A DNA stretch of 64,000 nt from Acidobacteria bacterium Ga0077534 (GTDB lineage: Bacteria > Acidobacteriota > Blastocatellia > Pyrinomonadales > Pyrinomonadaceae). The stretch covers positions 1-64,000 of the forward strand of contig LNEI01000026.1 in assembly GCA_001464455.1 (NCBI GenBank). The letters are read 5' to 3'. Under the pieces are notes generated by a model. It saw only the letters and a list, made by a program, of their open reading frames with translations. It was not told where the DNA came from and ran no database searches. Positions 39,860 through 49,778 of the stretch are shown here, piece after piece. A program made the position numbers and the translations under genes. How positions within the stretch are numbered: position 1 is the first letter of the stretch; each line of letters begins with the position of its first letter.

Positions 39860-40402
39860 ATGATTATCCACCTTCTTTTCATCGTACTTGCTTTGGGAAT
39901 TGCACCCGCCCTCGCTCAAAAAAACTATCTGATAACGTCAAACTCTGCTGGTGGAGTGAAGATTGGCATGACCGTTAGTCAAGCCCGCAAGGCTCTACCC
40001 GGTTGCCGCCTAAAAAGAGGCAGCGATGGAGAAGGGGTCGTACTGATAGCGGCTGATTGCAGCGGTAAACAGGTGATGACATTTTACGCCGGCGAAGAAG
40101 ATTTCGAGGCTCGAATCAATGAAGGGGCAAAAATCGAGTTTATCGAGGTGTGGGATCCCCGTTTTAAAACACCCGACGGCGTTCATCAGAACATGCTTGT
40201 CACGGTTGCGGAAAAGCGGCTTGGCCGCGTGAAAGAAATCGTGATGACTCAGACGGAATCGCGGGAATTCATAGAGTTTACGAAGAAGCGAAAAAGAATC
40301 GCGTATCGCATATATGGCGGTATATATCCGTCTGGAGAGACTACGACTGCTCGCTATAGGCGGGGCACCAAACTGCACAGCATTCAAGTTCGTGGTAATT
40401 GA
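39860..40402 (+). CDS. Exported protein of unknown function
   Basis: 180 residues with a signal peptide (LLFIVLALGIAPALAQ). The mature part contains GGVKIGMTVSQARKALPG, a motif seen in small secreted proteins that sense or assemble outer-membrane components (BamE/SmpA-like 'G.t..ev...lG'), but the rest is not recognised. Two cysteines (PGCRL, AADCSG) could form a disulfide. Starts 2 nt after queC, so it may be co-transcribed. Confidence 0.6.
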   Translation: MIIHLLFIVLALGIAPALAQKNYLITSNSAGGVKIGMTVSQARKALPGCRLKRGSDGEGVVLIAADCSGKQVMTFYAGEEDFEARINEGAKIEFIEVWDPRFKTPDGVHQNMLVTVAEKRLGRVKEIVMTQTESREFIEFTKKRKRIAYRIYGGIYPSGETTTARYRRGTKLHSIQVRGN

Positions 40403-40440
40403 CTGGGGCGTTTGCCCGCGGGCGACAAACCCAATCATCA

Positions 40441-40470
40441 TGATGTGTGGGTATTGACATCAACACATCA
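40441..40470. promoter_or_regulatory. Operator/promoter candidate of the VapBC-type pair
   Basis: TGATGTGT (40441-40448) and ACACATCA (40463-40470) are a perfect 8-bp inverted repeat with a 14-nt spacer that holds TTGACA (40454-40459). An antitoxin bound here would cover the -35. The resulting transcript would start almost at the ATG 40490. Confidence 0.5.
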
Positions 40471-40489
40471 ATCGGGTGAAAATTAGCTT

Positions 40490-40747
40490 ATGCGTACGAC
40501 AATGACAATTGACGAAGACATTGCCGCTCAGATCAAAAAGAAGCGAATCGTCGAGAATGGTAAATCGTTCAAGGAAGTTGTAAATGAGACCTTACGAGAC
40601 GGCCTTCGGTTTGCTGCCGAATCTGAGCGGAAGCCAAAAAGGAAATTCGAGCTAAAAGGGCGAATATTGCGTTCAAGAATGGCGTTCAACTTTAATAAAG
40701 TGCATCAGCTTGTCGAGGTCGTTGACGAGGAGCATGACTTTAAATGA
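40490..40747 (+). CDS. VapB-type ribbon-helix-helix antitoxin
   Basis: 85 residues. MRTTMTIDEDIAAQIKKK is the standard N-terminal strand and helix of RHH antitoxins, followed by KSFKEVVNETLRDGL; the C-terminal part should bind the toxin. The stop overlaps the toxin start (ATGA), as normal for this module. An inverted repeat upstream is the probable operator. Confidence 0.85.
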   Translation: MRTTMTIDEDIAAQIKKKRIVENGKSFKEVVNETLRDGLRFAAESERKPKRKFELKGRILRSRMAFNFNKVHQLVEVVDEEHDFK

Positions 40748-41175
40748 TCCTGACCGATGCGAACGTCCTGATTTACGCCTATAACGAGAATGCACGTGAA
40801 CACACGGCGGCTAGGTCTTGGCTTCAGAGAACATTAGCGGGCCCACAACCTGTAGCTTTTTCGTGGATCACACTAATGGCTTTCGCTCGGGTCGCTACGA
40901 ACAAAAAGATCTTCTCAAAGCCATATTCTACCAACGAAGCATTCGAGGTCATTGAAAACTGGCTCTCTGCACCTGGGAGCCTGATCCTCTCCCCGGGCGA
41001 GGACCATCTCGGTATTGTTAAACGTTTAGCACATGAAAGCGGCGTCTATGGGGCAACCCTTACAGACGCAAATATCGCAGCTCTGGCTATCGAATACAGC
41101 GTCCCACTAGCAACAACTGACAAAGATTTCGAATCATTCAAAGGTCTAAAGGTAATCAATCCACTGGCCGACTAA
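40744..41175 (+). CDS. PIN-domain toxin (VapC-type ribonuclease)
   Basis: 143 residues. The PIN acidic residues are visible: Asp5 (LTDANVLIYAYNE), a Glu/Asp in the middle, and TLTDANIAALAIEY with TTDKDFESF near the C-terminus. The TDANVLIY start and TTDKDF end match the subgroup often annotated type II toxin-antitoxin VapC. It would cleave tRNA or rRNA when free. Coupled to the RHH antitoxin by a 4-bp overlap. Confidence 0.9.
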   Translation: MILTDANVLIYAYNENAREHTAARSWLQRTLAGPQPVAFSWITLMAFARVATNKKIFSKPYSTNEAFEVIENWLSAPGSLILSPGEDHLGIVKRLAHESGVYGATLTDANIAALAIEYSVPLATTDKDFESFKGLKVINPLAD

Positions 41176-41184
41176 CGTCGATCT

Positions 41185-41841
41185 CTAACCTTTTTGCCAT
41201 AAGTTCGCCCGCTTTTCTTCCAGCTGCCGCAACTCAGCTTTTAGTTTTTCGATCTGTTTGTCGATCTCCCCTAATCCCGTATCTGCTTTATGACTGAGCT
41301 TATGAAAAACCGGCGTAACCACAGTTAGAGCCGCTATTACGATCGAAAGCACTCCGATCAGCCTGCCGACAAAATCGCTTGAACTTTCGGGTTCTAGCCA
41401 CAGGATGTACAGAAGGATCGTTGATAGGATCGAGACAGCGGCGTAGATGAGGTGGCGTGACCAGATGAATCTTTTGTCGAGCGTCGCGAGCGAAATCAGG
41501 CAGAGCAGTGTACCCGAGGTTGCAAGTAGGCTGGCGGTTGCGGCGCTCTTCCAGATAGCCGAAATACCATTGTCGCCGGCCCAGATCATGTAGATGCCGA
41601 GCATCGCGGCGATGAGCGAAGATGTGATGCCCGCTCCGGGCAATATCCGCGCGTTCTTCGAGTCGTAATATGCTCCGCAGGCGAGGCCGAGGATGCTGGT
41701 CAGTGTGATCGTAAAGGTTGTCATCAGCACGCGGCTTTCAAGTTCGCCAAATGAGCCTAATAGGATCACACCTATGCCGAGTACCGCACTAACCGCGACT
41801 GAACCGATGAGCGTGTAGAGGAAAAGACGTTTTAGATTCAT
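41185..41841 (-). CDS. Six-helix membrane protein with C-terminal coiled coil
   Basis: 218 residues. Six hydrophobic helices fill residues 1-180, followed by a charged coiled coil (EIDKQIEKLKAELRQLEEKRANL) reaching the cytoplasm or periplasm. No family recognised. It follows the M16 peptidase by 60 nt on the same strand, so might share its transcript; nothing links the two functions. Confidence 0.7.
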   Translation of the reverse strand: MNLKRLFLYTLIGSVAVSAVLGIGVILLGSFGELESRVLMTTFTITLTSILGLACGAYYDSKNARILPGAGITSSLIAAMLGIYMIWAGDNGISAIWKSAATASLLATSGTLLCLISLATLDKRFIWSRHLIYAAVSILSTILLYILWLEPESSSDFVGRLIGVLSIVIAALTVVTPVFHKLSHKADTGLGEIDKQIEKLKAELRQLEEKRANLWQKG

Positions 41842-41900
41842 ACAGTTATCTTCCCCCTTGTATGAAATTATTTACGAAGTTTGTGATGCTGATGTTTCGC

Positions 41901-43169
41901 TCAAAGGGCCAGACGATCGCGGTCAATGGTAAAGCCGTCAAGATCACCGAGAGCGGCGAAAGCGACCTTTTCCGTGACAAAGAATTCCTCGGCTAGCGCG
42001 GCCATGTCTTCGATGGTTACAGCATCGACCTTTTCGAGCGTCTCGTCAACCGGGATCTGGCGTCCGTAGACCATTTCGGATTGCGCGAGAACAGCGGCTC
42101 GCGAGGCGGAATCCTCAAGGCTCAGAAGGATCGAGGCACGCGATTGCTGCTTTGCCAGATCGAGTTCTTGTTGAGTAACGCCGTAACGCACGACGCCACG
42201 CATTTCCTGAATGCTCAAATCTACAACCTCGCCAACCTGCACCGGCGATGTGCCGGCAAAAATGGAGAACACTCCGCAGTCCTGATACATCGCCGCCGAA
42301 GTACCGACCGAATAGGCGAGGCCTCGTTCCTCGCGTACCTTCTGCCAAAGCCGGCTCGACGTGCCCCCGCCAATAATATTTGTAAGCAGATCCGCCGCGT
42401 ATCGGCGTCCGTCCGTCGCACCGACGAACGGCGTCGCGATGATCAGGTGGGCTTGTTCAAGATTCTTATTCTGCTTGACCAGTATCGGAGCCGCCACGAC
42501 TGGAGGGTTAGCATTCTTGCCCGCCCGTTTCTTCTCATCCGCGGAAAAAATCGCTTCCGCGAGATTCAAAACCTGATCGTGATCTACGTTTCCGGCTGCC
42601 GCTATCACCAGATTGCCGCTGTGATATGTGTTTTCGAAATAGTTCCTGACCGTATTCGCGTTAAAACTGCGAACGATCTTTGGCGTTCCGGCGATATTTA
42701 GGCCCAGAGGATGCCCGGCAAAAAAGGCCTCGCTAAACAGTTCACCGAGATACTCTTCGGGCGAGTCCTCAACCATTTTCATCTCTTCGATGATGACCTT
42801 TTGTTCGCTCTTTAGATCCGCTTCGTCAAAACGCGGATTCGCCAGCATGTCAGAGATCAGGTCGAATGCCGCAGGTAGTTGATCGTCGATGACCTTGATC
42901 GCAAAGCCGGTCTCCTCGTGCGAGGTAAACGCATCAAGATTTCCTCCAAGCCTATCCTGCTCGACCGCGATATCGAGAGCCGAGCGTTTCGTCGTACCTT
43001 TGAAGACCGTGTGTTCGATGAAATGAGAGATGCCGTTCAGTTCAGCAGGCTCTTGGCGCGAACCGGTGCGAAAGAAAAAGCCGAGAGTCGCGCTTCGCAC
43101 TCCCGGCATTCGATCCGTTAAAATTGTGAGCCCATTGGGCAAGCGTGTTTCTTTAATATCTTCCTTCAT
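41901..43169 (-). CDS. M16-family zinc metallopeptidase
   Basis: 422 residues with two M16 halves. The inverted zinc motif is HFIEH (about residues 48-52) with the distal Glu in the VIIEEMKMVEDSPEEY stretch, so it is catalytically complete. The C-terminal half carries the NIIGGGTSSRLWQKVREERGLAYSV signature. These processing peptidases degrade or process small peptides. No signal peptide, so it is cytoplasmic. Confidence 0.93.
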   Translation of the reverse strand: MKEDIKETRLPNGLTILTDRMPGVRSATLGFFFRTGSRQEPAELNGISHFIEHTVFKGTTKRSALDIAVEQDRLGGNLDAFTSHEETGFAIKVIDDQLPAAFDLISDMLANPRFDEADLKSEQKVIIEEMKMVEDSPEEYLGELFSEAFFAGHPLGLNIAGTPKIVRSFNANTVRNYFENTYHSGNLVIAAAGNVDHDQVLNLAEAIFSADEKKRAGKNANPPVVAAPILVKQNKNLEQAHLIIATPFVGATDGRRYAADLLTNIIGGGTSSRLWQKVREERGLAYSVGTSAAMYQDCGVFSIFAGTSPVQVGEVVDLSIQEMRGVVRYGVTQQELDLAKQQSRASILLSLEDSASRAAVLAQSEMVYGRQIPVDETLEKVDAVTIEDMAALAEEFFVTEKVAFAALGDLDGFTIDRDRLAL

Positions 43170-43221
43170 CGCGAAGCAATAGAGACTACCACGCGGCGCA
43201 AGATTTACGAAGAGACGGGCA

Positions 43222-43608
43222 TCATGACTTTTCGATCGTTAATTTGACCATATTCGGCTGGGCGACCATTCGATGATTTTCGCCCGGCCTAGGCGTCAGT
43301 TCGGCAATGCGAAATAAATAACCAAACGAGCTAACGACTTTCGGATCGATCCCCGTGTTAACCTCGATGGTCTTTCGCGATTTACCCCGTGATATGACTA
43401 ATCTAACTTTTGCATTTCCGGCCCAGACGCAAGCCGCTCCGACCGGACATCGCGAATCTTCGACGATCGAAACAAACTTGATCCCGAGTTTTCCCTTATC
43501 GGCGAGGCCACTCTGCCCAAGACGTATGTTAAGTGTTTCGGGATCTTTGGCTAAGATCGTCATTGACATTGTTGCTGCCAGCACCAGAAGTGAAAGTAAC
43601 TTTTTCAT
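43222..43608 (-). CDS. Small exported protein of unknown function
   Basis: 128 residues with a signal peptide (LLSLLVLAATMSMTILA). The mature part has a Cys pair in SRCPVGAACVWAGNAKV, a segment seen in small secreted proteins with a single beta domain, and ends ENHRMVAQPNMVKLTIEKS. Six or more strands are predicted by eye. Function unknown. Lies between the M16 peptidase and the isocitrate dehydrogenase, all on the minus strand but with gaps of 50-110 nt. Confidence 0.75.
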   Translation of the reverse strand: MKKLLSLLVLAATMSMTILAKDPETLNIRLGQSGLADKGKLGIKFVSIVEDSRCPVGAACVWAGNAKVRLVISRGKSRKTIEVNTGIDPKVVSSFGYLFRIAELTPRPGENHRMVAQPNMVKLTIEKS

Positions 43609-43715
43609 GAGGACTCCTTTTGCGGGAAAATCTTCCCCGCAAGTATTAGAACGGAGTTCACACGTGCCGGTTGCAGTAAATATGGACTTAGATCGTTGTC
43701 AACGGAATTGTCAGG

Positions 43716-44720
43716 TTAGCTATTCATCTTTTCTTCTATCGCCCGGGCAAATTCGTTGGTCTTTGCTGTACCCCCGAGGTCGCGGGTGATCGACTTGCCG
43801 TCAGCGAATACGGCCAGTAGGGCATCGTGCATCTTTTTTGCTGCTTCCCGTTCGCCAATGTGGTTAAGCATCTGGACCGCTGAAAGCATCAATGCAGTCG
43901 GGTTTGCGATGCCTTGACCGGCGATGTCAGGTGCCGAACCGTGAACTGCTTCGAAAACCGCTCCAAATTCGCCGATATTCGCTCCAGGAGCCAGGCCGAG
44001 GCCACCGATAAGACCCGCGCACAGATCGCTAACGATGTCGCCGTAAAGATTCTCCATGACCAGGATGTCAAACTGCTCGGGTCGCATGACTAGCTGCATA
44101 CAACAGTTGTCAATGATCTTGTCATCCGCCTCGATATCGGGAAAAAGCTTTGCCTGTTCATAAAAGCACTCGAGGAACAGGCCGTCGGACAGCTTCATGA
44201 TGTTCGCTTTGTGAACAGCTGTGACTTTTTTGCGGTCGGTATTGCGGGCGTATTCGAACGCGTATTTGGCAATGCGAGTCGAAGCTTTTTCGGTTACTAT
44301 TTTTAACGATTCAACAACGCCGGGAATGACTACGTGCTCAAGCCCGGAATAAAGTCCCTCGGTATTTTCACGGACGATCACGAGGTCAAGTTCTGGATAT
44401 CTGCACGGGACGTTTGGCAAAGCCTTGACCGGGCGAACGTTCGCATACAGATCAAGAGCCTTTCTCAGGCCGACATTTACGGACGTAAACCCTTTACCAA
44501 CCGGCGTCATCTGCGGCCCCTTGAGAGCGACCTTGTTCGTTTTTATCGATTCGATGGTCGTTTCAGGTAACGTGACGCCATATTTTTCGAGAGCCTGGGA
44601 ACCCAGGATCTGCGTTTCCCATTCAATATCGACTCCAGTTGCCTCGATAACCCGCACTGTTGCAGCTACAATTTCCGGCCCGATACCGTCGCCGGGAACC
44701 AATGTGATCTTATGCTTCAT
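43716..44720 (-). CDS. NAD-dependent isocitrate dehydrogenase (IDH3-like)
   Basis: 334 residues, short form of the beta-decarboxylating dehydrogenase family. ITLVPGDGIGPEI opens the protein. SVNVGLRKALDLYANVRPVK includes the substrate Ser and Arg residues of isocitrate dehydrogenase, and LVIVRENTEGLYSGLEH matches the IDH3/NAD-IDH type rather than LeuB. The metal ligands lie in NLYGDIVSDLCAGLIGGLG. It oxidises isocitrate to 2-oxoglutarate in the TCA cycle. Homoisocitrate dehydrogenase is an alternative that cannot be fully excluded. Confidence 0.9.
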   Translation of the reverse strand: MKHKITLVPGDGIGPEIVAATVRVIEATGVDIEWETQILGSQALEKYGVTLPETTIESIKTNKVALKGPQMTPVGKGFTSVNVGLRKALDLYANVRPVKALPNVPCRYPELDLVIVRENTEGLYSGLEHVVIPGVVESLKIVTEKASTRIAKYAFEYARNTDRKKVTAVHKANIMKLSDGLFLECFYEQAKLFPDIEADDKIIDNCCMQLVMRPEQFDILVMENLYGDIVSDLCAGLIGGLGLAPGANIGEFGAVFEAVHGSAPDIAGQGIANPTALMLSAVQMLNHIGEREAAKKMHDALLAVFADGKSITRDLGGTAKTNEFARAIEEKMNS

Positions 44721-44792
44721 AACCTTACCTACATTTTACGATATCACCGTACAACAAAAAAGGCCGCCTGTTGTAGGATTTAGATCAAAGAT

Positions 44793-45161
44793 ATGGAACA
44801 TTCAACCGAGTTTCTAGAGTTAGTGTCGGAGGTGATGCCTCGCGTCCGCGAAGTTTCGGTCAGTGAAGCGATCATGCGGAAAAATAGCGGAGCGACACTG
44901 ATCGACGTGCGAGAGGATAACGAGTTCGCCACCGCCCATGCTGCAGGTGCCAGACACATGGGGCGTGGGGTCATCGAGCGCGATATCGTCCAGACGTTCC
45001 CTGACAAAGATGCCGAACTCATCCTATATTGCGGCGGCGGTTTTCGCTCGGCACTCGCGACAGACAACCTTCAAAAAATGGGCTATCGCAACGTCTGGTC
45101 GATGGCCGGCGGATGGCACGCTTGGGAAGAATCTGGCTCGCCAATTGAACAGGATGGCTGA
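44793..45161 (+). CDS. Rhodanese-domain protein
   Basis: 122 residues, a single rhodanese domain. DVREDNEFATAHAAGARHMGRGVIE is the CH2A region, and the active-site loop is YCGGGFRSALA with Cys at about residue 79. It would carry a persulfide and transfer sulfur. The active loop CGGGFRS is close to those in thiosulfate sulfurtransferases of the GlpE/PspE size. Cytoplasmic; no partner is adjacent. Confidence 0.9.
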   Translation: MEHSTEFLELVSEVMPRVREVSVSEAIMRKNSGATLIDVREDNEFATAHAAGARHMGRGVIERDIVQTFPDKDAELILYCGGGFRSALATDNLQKMGYRNVWSMAGGWHAWEESGSPIEQDG

Positions 45162-45168
45162 ACCAGTT

Positions 45169-45597
45169 TCAGTTCAGAACAGTTATCGCGACTGAGTAAG
45201 CCGCCCGGCTCGGACGGTCATTCACGTCTTTTACACCGTAGATCTGGATGCTGTATTCGCTAGTGATCGGAGCAAGGCCGGAGAATTGGCGATAGTCGGG
45301 TTTGCTATCGAAGATCAGGTCTTCGTCCGGGCCGAGCTGTTTTGTTTCGTACACTGAAAACGATGCATCGATGTCTGTGGTGGTCAGCGTGACGGTGAGC
45401 CGCTGCCCTTTTTTAAGGTTGATCGTGTATGCGTGATATTCGGCGACCTTGGCGGGCAATTTACCCTTGTAGACAACGGTGTTCTTTCCTTTCGGGAAAA
45501 CTACTTTTTTGACGACGTCGTTTGCAAACGCATTCGGAACAACAATTGCCACCGCCATAAAAGCCGCAAAAACAATTCTGATCGATCTATTTTTCAT
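45169..45597 (-). CDS. Exported PPC-like domain protein
   Basis: 142 residues with a signal peptide (IVFAAFMAVAIVVPNAFA). The mature part is one beta-sandwich with YHAYTINLKKGQRLTVTLTT followed by a DASFSVY strand and SEYSIQIYGV, the pattern of bacterial pre-peptidase C-terminal (PPC) domains. Here the domain is alone, not attached to a peptidase. It converges with the rhodanese gene with only 7 nt between stops. Confidence 0.7.
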   Translation of the reverse strand: MKNRSIRIVFAAFMAVAIVVPNAFANDVVKKVVFPKGKNTVVYKGKLPAKVAEYHAYTINLKKGQRLTVTLTTTDIDASFSVYETKQLGPDEDLIFDSKPDYRQFSGLAPITSEYSIQIYGVKDVNDRPSRAAYSVAITVLN

Positions 45598-45659
45598 AAC
45601 TTCACCGTTTGTCTACGCGAAATTTCTGATGAAAAAGTATCATATTACTTTCAAATATC

Positions 45660-46334
45660 ATGGATAAAGAGGCAAAAGAAAAAGCTAGAGAGCGAGTGGC
45701 CGAGATAGCTTCGGAGCATTACAAACGCGGTGACGTGATGGGCTGGTTCGAGGCCTTGTACAAAGAATCGGCAGGGAACAATGAAATGATCCCATGGGCC
45801 GACCTCGAACCAAACCGCTTTTTTCATAAGTGGGCCGAGGCGACCGGACTCAAGGGCGAAGGGCGAAATGCATTGGTGGTGGGATGCGGGCTCGGTGACG
45901 ATGCCAAATTTTTGCACGATCTTGGTTTTAAGGTGACGGCATTCGACATCTCGCCGACGGCCATTGAATGGGCGGAGAGACTACATGCGGACCGCGATAT
46001 CGCCTTCGCCACCGCTGACCTCTTTAAACCGCCCGCCGCGTGGCTCGGGGCATTCGACTTCGTACTCGAGATATATACCATCCAGCCGCTGCCGATCGAG
46101 ATGCGTGACAACGTGATGGATGCCATCGCTGGCTTCGTCGGCCCGTCGGGAACCTTGGTGGTGGTCACCCGCGGACGCGAAGATGATGATGAGACCGACC
46201 TGCTGCCTTGGCCCGTTTCGCGGGAAGAGCTGAGACTATTTGAGAAAAGCGGCCTCAGGCAAACTGACTTTCGAATAATGCCTGGCGACGAGGGCGAACC
46301 CGACCGCTTCGTGGTCGAATACCGCCGAGGATAA
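45660..46334 (+). CDS. Thiopurine-methyltransferase-like class I SAM methyltransferase
   Basis: 224 residues. An N-terminal WFEALYKESAGNNEMIPWADLEPN stretch resembles the TPMT family; the SAM site is ALVVGCGLGDDAKFLHDLGFKVTAFDIS (about residues 63-90). The family methylates thiol, selenium or tellurium compounds. A weak stem-loop follows before the convergent propeller gene. Confidence 0.85.
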   Translation: MDKEAKEKARERVAEIASEHYKRGDVMGWFEALYKESAGNNEMIPWADLEPNRFFHKWAEATGLKGEGRNALVVGCGLGDDAKFLHDLGFKVTAFDISPTAIEWAERLHADRDIAFATADLFKPPAAWLGAFDFVLEIYTIQPLPIEMRDNVMDAIAGFVGPSGTLVVVTRGREDDDETDLLPWPVSREELRLFEKSGLRQTDFRIMPGDEGEPDRFVVEYRRG

Positions 46335-46336
46335 AA

Positions 46337-46362
46337 AAGGCGACCCTTTTTCAGGCCGCCTT
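46337..46362. terminator. Hairpin between convergent genes
   Basis: AAGGCG (46337-46342) pairs with CGCCTT (46357-46362) around a T-rich loop; an A-run lies 5' of it (a T-run when read on the minus strand). It may end transcripts from both sides. Confidence 0.5.
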
Positions 46363-46394
46363 AGGTTTGTCGGTGATGGAGCTTAGTGAAGTTT

Positions 46395-49300
46395 TCATTC
46401 CATCGCGACAAAATCTACCTCGTTCAGCGTATCGACCACGTTGATCACCCGTGAAGCGAATCGGTAGCGCCGCGACATCACGCCGATCACTACGGTCGAC
46501 CCGGCCTCAACCTCTTCAAACCGGTAGAATCCGAACGAGCCCGTCGTCGCAGTGCGAATGGCACCATTAACATCGGTGATCGTCACCTGTGCGTTTCTTA
46601 AGCCCCGCCCCTCGGGAGTCAGGACGCGGCCTGATACCTCAACCCCCGAAGCGGTCGAACCGACCTGGACCACACCAGAAATATATGTCGCAGGAAGGAG
46701 TGCTCCGCTGGCATTTGAAACGCTCTGCACGGTCGGCGTCGAAGAGAACGTGATCGGATAAAGCCCGAGCGGAGCGTTTGCGGGTATGTTGTAGGTGATC
46801 CTCACGATCTCGCGAGCCCCGGCCGCGTAGGTATTAACCGAATCTACGAGGATACCGACGCTGCCCGGAGCGAGATTGAGGTTTGTCCCTAGATTCGAGC
46901 CCGCCGGAACGCCGCTGCCGAGAACGACGACCGGATTGGTCAAAACGTCAGGTACCGCGATCTCAGGCACGCCGCCACCGGGAGTGTTCGCTCTCACGAC
47001 GGAGAAACTCGTCGACGATTCATTTCCGAGAGCGTCGAGCACCACCGAGATCGTCACCGTCCCGCCCGGCTGCCCCGCTGCATTGACGACACGAATGTTC
47101 CGGGTCCCGCTCGGAGTCGGAGTCGGAGTCGGCGTTGGAGTAGCCATCGGAGTCGGCGTCGGTGTTGGTGTTGGAGTAGCCGTCGGCGTCGGTGTAGGAG
47201 TTGCCGTTGCCGAAGGAGTCGGGGTAGGTGTTGGTGTAGGCGTTACTGTAGGTGTTGCAGTCGGCGTAGGTGTAGGCGTTGCCGAAGGAGTTGGTGTTGG
47301 TGTTGCCGTAGGTGTTGGCGTTGGAACCGGGCTGGTGCCGAACCAATCGGGGAAGCGGTCGTTCGCCGGGTTATTGGTCAGGTTAACCGGACTGGCACCG
47401 AAGCTGCCCATGACATAGACCTCGCCATTTCCGTCTCGTGTCGTATCAAAGATCACATTTGCTCCGTTGGGCGAACTTCCCGGCTCCCAATCGAGAGCTG
47501 CATTATTTGTAAGGCGTTTCTGCCCGGAACCGTCGGTGTTCATTGAATAGACCTCGCTGTTACCGTCTCGGTCACTCGCAAAAAAGATCTTCAGGCCGTC
47601 ACGAGACCATGCGGGCTGGTAGTTAGAAGAGCCGGCGGTGTTCGATATATTTGTTTGACCGGAGCCGCTAGCATTCATTCGAAAGATCTGAAACTGCCCC
47701 GTACGATCGCTCGCAAATACGATCTGGCTACCATCAGGCGACCATGTTGGGTCGGAATCGTAGGCCGGGTTGTTGGTCAGGTTGGTCGGTGAGCTGCCAT
47801 CTGCCGCATTTACAGAATAGACCTCAAAATTGCCGTCGCGGTTCGTAACAAATGCGATCTTTGTCCCATCCGGTGACCACGATGGCCTGTCTTCCTCGGC
47901 CATTGAATTTGTTAGGCGAGTCTGGCCGGTTCCGTTGGCATTCATCACATAAAGCTCGAAATTACCGTCGCGGTTGCTAACAAATGCTATTTTCGAACCG
48001 TCAGGGGACCAGGCGGGCTGCGTGTCAGACGCCGAGTTATTCGTCACGCGGGTCTGGGCCGTTCCGTCAGCGTTCATGACATATATTTCGTTGTTGCCGT
48101 CTCGATTGCTTGTAAAAGCTATCGGACCAATGTTTGTTGGTGGCGTCGGTGTCGGCGTCGGCGTCGGCGTCGGCGTTGGAGTTGGAGTTGGGGTGGGCAA
48201 TGGCCCCGCGAAGGATCCCAGTTTTACAACAATGGCATCCGCCCATTGACTTCCGTTAAATGGCAGAACCGGAGTGCCCCAGGTCGCATTGCTCTCGCCT
48301 GTAACATATACATTCCCATTGCTATCGGTAGCTACATCGATACCTACGTCGGAACCGCCTCCTCCAAGAAAAGTATTCCAGTTTACGGTAGCGGAACCTC
48401 CATTAAGACTGATCACAAACGCATCATTTCCGGCCGTGTGCGGCCTAACTGGCGTTCCAAAAGTGGAGCCTCCAACCCCAACAACCAGTATGTTGCCTGC
48501 TCCGTCAATGGCCAGATCGCGACTAACCTCGCAGCCTGCTCCTCCGATGAAGGTGTGCCAAGTTAAAACTCCGCTAGCTCCGTCAAATTTCGCCGCAAAT
48601 GCGTCAAAACAGCCGCCGAAAGGAGTAATAGGAGTTCCCCAGGGAGCATGACTTTCACCGGTTATTAGGACGTTATCACTCGCATCGATGACAAGTCCCT
48701 GGCCAACGTCATTCGCCGTACCGCCCACAAATGTATTCCATGAAAGTACCCCGTTCAGAGCGTTTAGGCGTGCGACGAAAGCATCTTGCTGGCCGGTGAA
48801 GGGCCGTACCGGGGTTCCCCACGATGTCGAACTGTATCCGGTAACATACAAGCCGCCGCCTCGAGCAGCAGCATTGAACGCAACGTCCGTGCCATTTCCG
48901 CCAAAAAACGTGTTCCAGTTTAAGGTGCCCGTCACAGAATTGATGCTGACAACTCCGGCTTCGCGACCAGAGCCAAACGGACTAACTGGTGTTCCCCAGG
49001 TGAGATCACTCTCTCCAACGACAAAGAGATTGCCGTTCGCGTCGGGCCCGGCGAGTTGAAACCCATAGTCACCTCCAGTACCACCGATAAATGTGGTCCA
49101 AACTACCGCTCCATTCGTGGGATCGAGACGCGCAACAAAGCCGTCAAATCCGCTCGTGTAGGGCCGAAGGGGGTTTCCCCACGCCGCATTGCTATTTCCG
49201 ACGACATACAGATTGCCTGCGGAGTCAACGACGCAGTCCGCGGCAGCGTCGGTTCCGGTTCCTCCTAAGAGCACGTTCCAGGCAAGCGCCCCTGTCGCCG

Positions 49301-49658
49301 CGTCCAGACGAGTGACAAAGGCATTTGCGGATGTGTTATCCGGCACTTCACCGCAAACAAAAACATTTCCGGAATTGTCCGCTGTAATGCCGTTGCCTCT
49401 ATCAGTGAACGGTCCGCCGAGGAATGTGCTCCAAGTCAAGGACGACTGAGAACCAGCCCCGATCATGACGTCATCGGATGCACCGGCCCGCCCTGAATGG
49501 TACAGGGAGATGCTGACGGTCGCTAAGAAGAACAGAGTCAGGGCTCCCAGGTGAAAGCTACTAGATATGGAACCTCGAAATTGTAGGTACTTCCTGTGCC
49601 GAGACCGGTAAACCCCATTTCGAAGTGAAGATACTATGATTTCAAACAATAAACTCAT
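46395..49658 (-). CDS. Giant exported protein: SBBP and PD40 propellers, cohesin-like domain, carboxypeptidase-regulatory-like C-terminus
   Basis: About 1087 residues from ATG 49658 with GGGAGG 8 nt upstream; the ORF track uses an adjacent GTG. A signal anchor at about 38-56 follows a long basic N-terminus. Seven W-(N/T/H)-T-F-(L/I/F/V)-G-G repeats (SBBP type) form a first propeller to about residue 480. A (TP)n linker leads to six PD40 units (IAFxSNRDGNxExYxMNxDG) to about 790. A long second Thr/Pro/Ala/Ser linker is followed by a cohesin-like domain ([17 protein letters not shown]...ITFSSTP). The last roughly 75 residues are the shared C-terminal domain ([19 protein letters not shown] ... 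EVDFVAME). Divergent from the ECF sigma factor. Confidence 0.85.
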   Translation of the reverse strand: MSLLFEIIVSSLRNGVYRSRHRKYLQFRGSISSSFHLGALTLFFLATVSISLYHSGRAGASDDVMIGAGSQSSLTWSTFLGGPFTDRGNGITADNSGNVFVCGEVPDNTSANAFVTRLDAATGALAWNVLLGGTGTDAAADCVVDSAGNLYVVGNSNAAWGNPLRPYTSGFDGFVARLDPTNGAVVWTTFIGGTGGDYGFQLAGPDANGNLFVVGESDLTWGTPVSPFGSGREAGVVSINSVTGTLNWNTFFGGNGTDVAFNAAARGGGLYVTGYSSTSWGTPVRPFTGQQDAFVARLNALNGVLSWNTFVGGTANDVGQGLVIDASDNVLITGESHAPWGTPITPFGGCFDAFAAKFDGASGVLTWHTFIGGAGCEVSRDLAIDGAGNILVVGVGGSTFGTPVRPHTAGNDAFVISLNGGSATVNWNTFLGGGGSDVGIDVATDSNGNVYVTGESNATWGTPVLPFNGSQWADAIVVKLGSFAGPLPTPTPTPTPTPTPTPTPTPPTNIGPIAFTSNRDGNNEIYVMNADGTAQTRVTNNSASDTQPAWSPDGSKIAFVSNRDGNFELYVMNANGTGQTRLTNSMAEEDRPSWSPDGTKIAFVTNRDGNFEVYSVNAADGSSPTNLTNNPAYDSDPTWSPDGSQIVFASDRTGQFQIFRMNASGSGQTNISNTAGSSNYQPAWSRDGLKIFFASDRDGNSEVYSMNTDGSGQKRLTNNAALDWEPGSSPNGANVIFDTTRDGNGEVYVMGSFGASPVNLTNNPANDRFPDWFGTSPVPTPTPTATPTPTPSATPTPTPTATPTVTPTPTPTPTPSATATPTPTPTATPTPTPTPTPMATPTPTPTPTPSGTRNIRVVNAAGQPGGTVTISVVLDALGNESSTSFSVVRANTPGGGVPEIAVPDVLTNPVVVLGSGVPAGSNLGTNLNLAPGSVGILVDSVNTYAAGAREIVRITYNIPANAPLGLYPITFSSTPTVQSVSNASGALLPATYISGVVQVGSTASGVEVSGRVLTPEGRGLRNAQVTITDVNGAIRTATTGSFGFYRFEEVEAGSTVVIGVMSRRYRFASRVINVVDTLNEVDFVAME

Positions 49659-49676
49659 CACGGATTCCTCCCTTTT

Positions 49677-49717
49677 GCATAACAGGGCGGAAAATCCATT
49701 AAAATTGGGTCAATAAA
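49677..49717 (-). promoter_or_regulatory. Conserved two-box element upstream of the SBBP protein
   Basis: GCATAACAGGGC (49677-49688) and TCAATAAA (49710-49717), read on the plus strand, recur with the same 22-nt offset upstream of the FG-GAP protein at 55.4 kb. In gene direction this is TTTATTGA, then GCCCTGTTATGC. The second box ends 18 nt before the ATG. Confidence 0.6.
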
Positions 49718-49726
49718 ATCAAAAAA

Positions 49727-49756
49727 TGGAAAATATTCTCACTATTCGCATATAAT
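49727..49756 (+). promoter_or_regulatory. Promoter of the ECF sigma gene
   Basis: TATAAT (49751-49756) is a perfect -10, with a weak TGGAAA (49727-49732) 18 nt upstream as -35. The start codon lies about 22 nt downstream, so the leader is short. Confidence 0.4.
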
Positions 49757-49778
49757 CTCGGTGTTCTGCTACAAGAGA

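Noticed and set aside
46876-47418. 180-aa Gly/Val-rich ORF opposite the propeller protein
   Set aside because: Complement of the Thr-Pro linker repeats; low complexity, not a gene.
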